NCBI GenBank assembly: GCA_049600855.1
Contig: JBMYQA010000275.1
Location: 1 to 8,230, forward strand
Length of the DNA stretch: 8,230 nucleotides
Direction: 5' to 3'
DNA from: JBMYQA01 sp049600855
Lineage (GTDB): Bacteria > Bacteroidota > Bacteroidia > Cytophagales > Flammeovirgaceae
Under the pieces are notes generated by a model. That model was not told the DNA's origin and ran no database searches. It saw nothing but the letters and a program-made list of their open reading frames with translations. The position numbers and the translations under genes are program-made. Below are positions 6,073-8,230 of this stretch, one piece after another (within the stretch, counting starts at the first letter, position 1; each line of letters begins with the position of its first letter).

Positions 6073-7092
6073 ATGGACGATAAATTTAAAAAGTTGAAAG
6101 TGAGTCGCAGTTTGCTCTATTTTCTTTCACAAAAAGGAGAATTAGAGGAAGACATGCTAGACGATGCCTTTCACGAATCGGGGATTTACCCAACACAACA
6201 AGAAACCACACGTTTTTTAGACCGATTTATACTTGGAACGGGGGCCATCTTTTTTGTGTGCGGAATCGTATTCTTTTTGGCCTATAATTGGGCTGATTTG
6301 CACAAATTCATGAAGCTGGGCTTAGTCATTGGACTATTAACTGCCAGTGGCATCTATACCTTTTTACAAGATGAAAAAAGTTACACGCGCAAAATTGGCT
6401 TAGTTGTACTCTGTGGGCTTACTGGAGCTTTGTTTGCTGTATTTGGGCAAATCTACCAAACAGGAGCCAATGCGTATGATTTCTTTTTTGGATGGACGAT
6501 TATGATTACCGCTTGGGTTGTCATTAGCCGCTTTCCTGCACTATGGTTGTTTTATGTCGTACTCATCAACGTGACTGTAATACTGTATGCTGGTCAAGTG
6601 CATCGGGCTTGGGGGACGGTATTGGTTTATGAAATCTTATTTGCTGTAAACACCTTAGTCTGGCTTGCTTGGGAATTAGCAACCAAACGCTTAAAACATT
6701 TCTACCAAAACCGCTTTTTCCCAAGAATTGTTGGAGCCGCAGCATTAACCTATTCCACGCTAGCTGTGCTCAATGTCATCTTCCATAACGGCTATTTTTA
6801 TCAGTTACCCGAATGGCATAAACCCATGGCTTGGATAACGTGGCTCATCGCTAGTGTATTGGTCTTCATCATTTACCGAAATACCATTAAGGATTTATTC
6901 TTTTTAGCGGGCATTGTACTCAGTGCCATGGTACTGTTCTGTTCGATTTTTATCGAAATTGACTTTGGTGCAGAGCTTACCTTCTTCTTTTTAGGAATTT
7001 GTGTAGTTGGGGTTACCTTTCTGACAGTCACCCTACTCATTAAACTCAATAAAAAATGGAAACAGGAAAATCTTCTTTCAGAAAACAGCTAA
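6073..7092 (+). CDS. DUF2157 domain-containing membrane protein
   Basis: A 339-residue polytopic inner membrane protein. A soluble ~50-residue N-terminal part (SRSLLYFLSQKGELEEDML, then GIYPTQQET) precedes about ten membrane segments from residue ~52 to ~325. Features typical of DUF2157 are the first helix ending in FFLAYNWADLHKFMK (a variant of the family's A-NW-D pattern) and GQIYQTGANAYDFFFGW at 125-141. The C-terminus is short and charged (KLNKKWKQENLLSENS). The function of the family is unknown. Its last 37 bases overlap the start of the DUF4401 gene in another frame, which suggests translational coupling. A TAATTTTG box lies just upstream. The start codon is well placed: the ORF begins right after the promoter box and gives the expected N-terminal soluble part. 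Confidence 0.9.
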   Translation: MDDKFKKLKVSRSLLYFLSQKGELEEDMLDDAFHESGIYPTQQETTRFLDRFILGTGAIFFVCGIVFFLAYNWADLHKFMKLGLVIGLLTASGIYTFLQDEKSYTRKIGLVVLCGLTGALFAVFGQIYQTGANAYDFFFGWTIMITAWVVISRFPALWLFYVVLINVTVILYAGQVHRAWGTVLVYEILFAVNTLVWLAWELATKRLKHFYQNRFFPRIVGAAALTYSTLAVLNVIFHNGYFYQLPEWHKPMAWITWLIASVLVFIIYRNTIKDLFFLAGIVLSAMVLFCSIFIEIDFGAELTFFFLGICVVGVTFLTVTLLIKLNKKWKQENLLSENS

Positions 7093-8201
7093 AACTCGGA
7101 AGCTTGCTAGAACAATGGGAGGAGAGCCATCCGAATAGTTTGCCTTATGGAGACAAGCAATTTCAACAAGAACTTGCTGAAAAAGAACTTTCTACTTCAG
7201 GCATCACTATACAAGTTTTTACAGCCATTGGGTCATGGATTGCCGCATTAATGTTCATTGCTTTTTTGGCCTTAGCCAGAATCATTGATTCAGAAGAAGC
7301 AGCTTTAGTTGCAGGTATCGTATTTACTTTAGGTTATTTGATTGTTTCCTTTGCTGGAAAAATTAAGCCTGCGTTTGAAGCATTTACACTTGCCATTGGC
7401 ATGATCGGTCAGTGTTTGCTGGGAATTGGACTTTCTCAAGTAATTGGGGTAAATAGTATCACGTTTTATGTGCTTTGTATACTCATTGAAGCGCTCATTC
7501 TCTTAATTAGTTTTAGCGCCATCCAACGATTTATTTCTACCATACTCATCTTCTTAAGCTTTTTGGGGCTCTTTTATGAGTTCAAAATTTATGAAGCTTG
7601 CCACTTAATCGTTGGCCTATTAAGCTTTGTACTGGCTTACTTTTGGATGAACGAACCAAAAGTATTGGCTCAGGATAAACGATTAGCCAATTTTATGAAT
7701 CCCGTTGGTTTAGGTTTAGCCGTGTCTATCATTACCTTATTATTGTTTTCAATCAATAAAGAATGGTATCGAGATTACATTAACTATTGGTGGGTATCAG
7801 GCATTATGATGGTACTATCGGTGATGTATGTAGTGCATGCGATGCTCAAAAGTTACCGAGCTACTGAGCATCAATGGTTGGCATTCGCAGGTATTGCCTT
7901 GATGCTAGGTCCAACCATATTTTCGCCCGGTATAGCCGCTGCAATTTTTATTTTGTTATTAGGATTTTACCGGGGACACTACATCTTAAGTGGATTAGGC
8001 GTACTTTCCTTAATCCTGTTTACTACGATGTTTTATTACAACTTACAGCTTACGCTATTACACAAATCCATCTTGCTACTTGTTGTAGGTGCGGTTTTCC
8101 TCTTAGTGAGATTAGGATTGAATAAGCTGATTGTCAAACAAGAGGCGTTAAACCGACAATTTGGAACGGAAGAAAACCGAAGAAATCATGAAACAGACTA
8201 A
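7056..8201 (+). CDS. DUF4401 domain-containing membrane protein
   Basis: A 381-residue polytopic membrane protein. About 50 soluble N-terminal residues (LGSLLEQWEESHPNSLPYG) precede roughly eleven to twelve hydrophobic segments. Family-like features are the TSGITIQVFTAIGSWIAALMF stretch entering the first helix (residues ~47-67) and the C-terminal region from PGIAAAIFILLLGFYRGHY (291-309) through MFYYNLQLTLLHKS (325-338). It ends in a charged tail (RQFGTEENRRNHETD). The biochemical role of DUF4401 is unknown; it commonly follows DUF2157 and precedes a GDYXXLXY protein, exactly the order seen here. The ATG at 7056 lies inside the DUF2157 gene; no closer in-frame ATG would keep the conserved N-terminal region. 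The gene also overlaps the next start by 14 bases. Confidence 0.88.
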   Translation: METGKSSFRKQLKLGSLLEQWEESHPNSLPYGDKQFQQELAEKELSTSGITIQVFTAIGSWIAALMFIAFLALARIIDSEEAALVAGIVFTLGYLIVSFAGKIKPAFEAFTLAIGMIGQCLLGIGLSQVIGVNSITFYVLCILIEALILLISFSAIQRFISTILIFLSFLGLFYEFKIYEACHLIVGLLSFVLAYFWMNEPKVLAQDKRLANFMNPVGLGLAVSIITLLLFSINKEWYRDYINYWWVSGIMMVLSVMYVVHAMLKSYRATEHQWLAFAGIALMLGPTIFSPGIAAAIFILLLGFYRGHYILSGLGVLSLILFTTMFYYNLQLTLLHKSILLLVVGAVFLLVRLGLNKLIVKQEALNRQFGTEENRRNHETD

Positions 8202-8230
8202 AATCATTTTATTGCTGAATTTACTGCTGC
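8188..8230 (+). CDS. Start of third operon gene, probably GDYXXLXY-type membrane-anchored protein (partial)
   Basis: An ATG at 8188 inside the end of the DUF4401 gene opens a frame that reads MKQTKIILLLNLLL and continues past the right edge. The basic start and immediate hydrophobic run look like a signal anchor. In DUF2157-DUF4401 operons the third member is commonly a GDYXXLXY-domain protein with just such an N-terminal anchor, so that identity is inferred from position; the signature motif itself is not in the window. Only 14 codons are visible. Confidence 0.6.
   Translation, partial: MKQTKIILLLNLLL

Noticed and set aside
7874..8125. Plus-strand open frame inside the DUF4401 gene
   Set aside because: It is an out-of-frame shadow of a well-supported membrane protein with no features of its own.

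Overview
The window looks like chromosomal DNA from a member of the Bacteroidota, probably a marine or environmental Cytophagales- or Flavobacteriales-like lineage. The evidence is low G+C content, TAnnTTTG-type -7 promoter boxes upstream of several genes, little Shine-Dalgarno signal, and family content typical of that phylum. That content includes a carboxypeptidase-regulatory-like outer-envelope protein, a soluble multi-PAS histidine kinase, a YiaA/YiaB-type small membrane protein, and a DUF2157/DUF4401 membrane gene pair. The exact genus cannot be read from the sequence.

Layout. Positions 1-530 (minus strand) hold the first ~176 codons of a secreted carboxypeptidase-regulatory-like protein that runs off the left edge. 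Positions 819-3038 (minus) encode a soluble histidine kinase with four PAS-like domains. A 473-base divergent spacer (3039-3511) separates it from plus-strand genes for a YiaA/YiaB-like two-helix membrane protein (3512-3787) and a lipoprotein of unknown function (3860-4426). A G-poor, A+C-rich spacer (4427-4614) follows. Next comes a tight two-gene unit: a three-helix membrane protein (4615-4917) and, 5 bases later, a protein of the Nmad3 (nucleotide-modification-associated domain 3) type (4923-5792).

The spacer 5793-6072 is rich in hairpins. It holds an intrinsic-terminator-like structure and a 60-base near-perfect palindrome. The core of that palindrome resembles two insertion-sequence ends set back to back, flanked by ATA on both sides. 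After a TAATTTTG promoter box comes an overlapping membrane operon: DUF2157 (6073-7092), DUF4401 (7056-8201) and the first codons of a third gene (from 8188), probably the GDYXXLXY-type partner usually found in this trio.

How the genes may work together. The DUF2157-DUF4401-third gene overlaps suggest translational coupling of a membrane complex whose function is unknown. The three-helix protein and the Nmad3 protein are probably co-expressed. No DNA methylase, oxygenase, glycosyltransferase, nuclease, integrase or phage structural gene is visible, so a DNA-modification or defence role for the Nmad3 protein is a family-based hypothesis only. It is the best candidate here for something undescribed.
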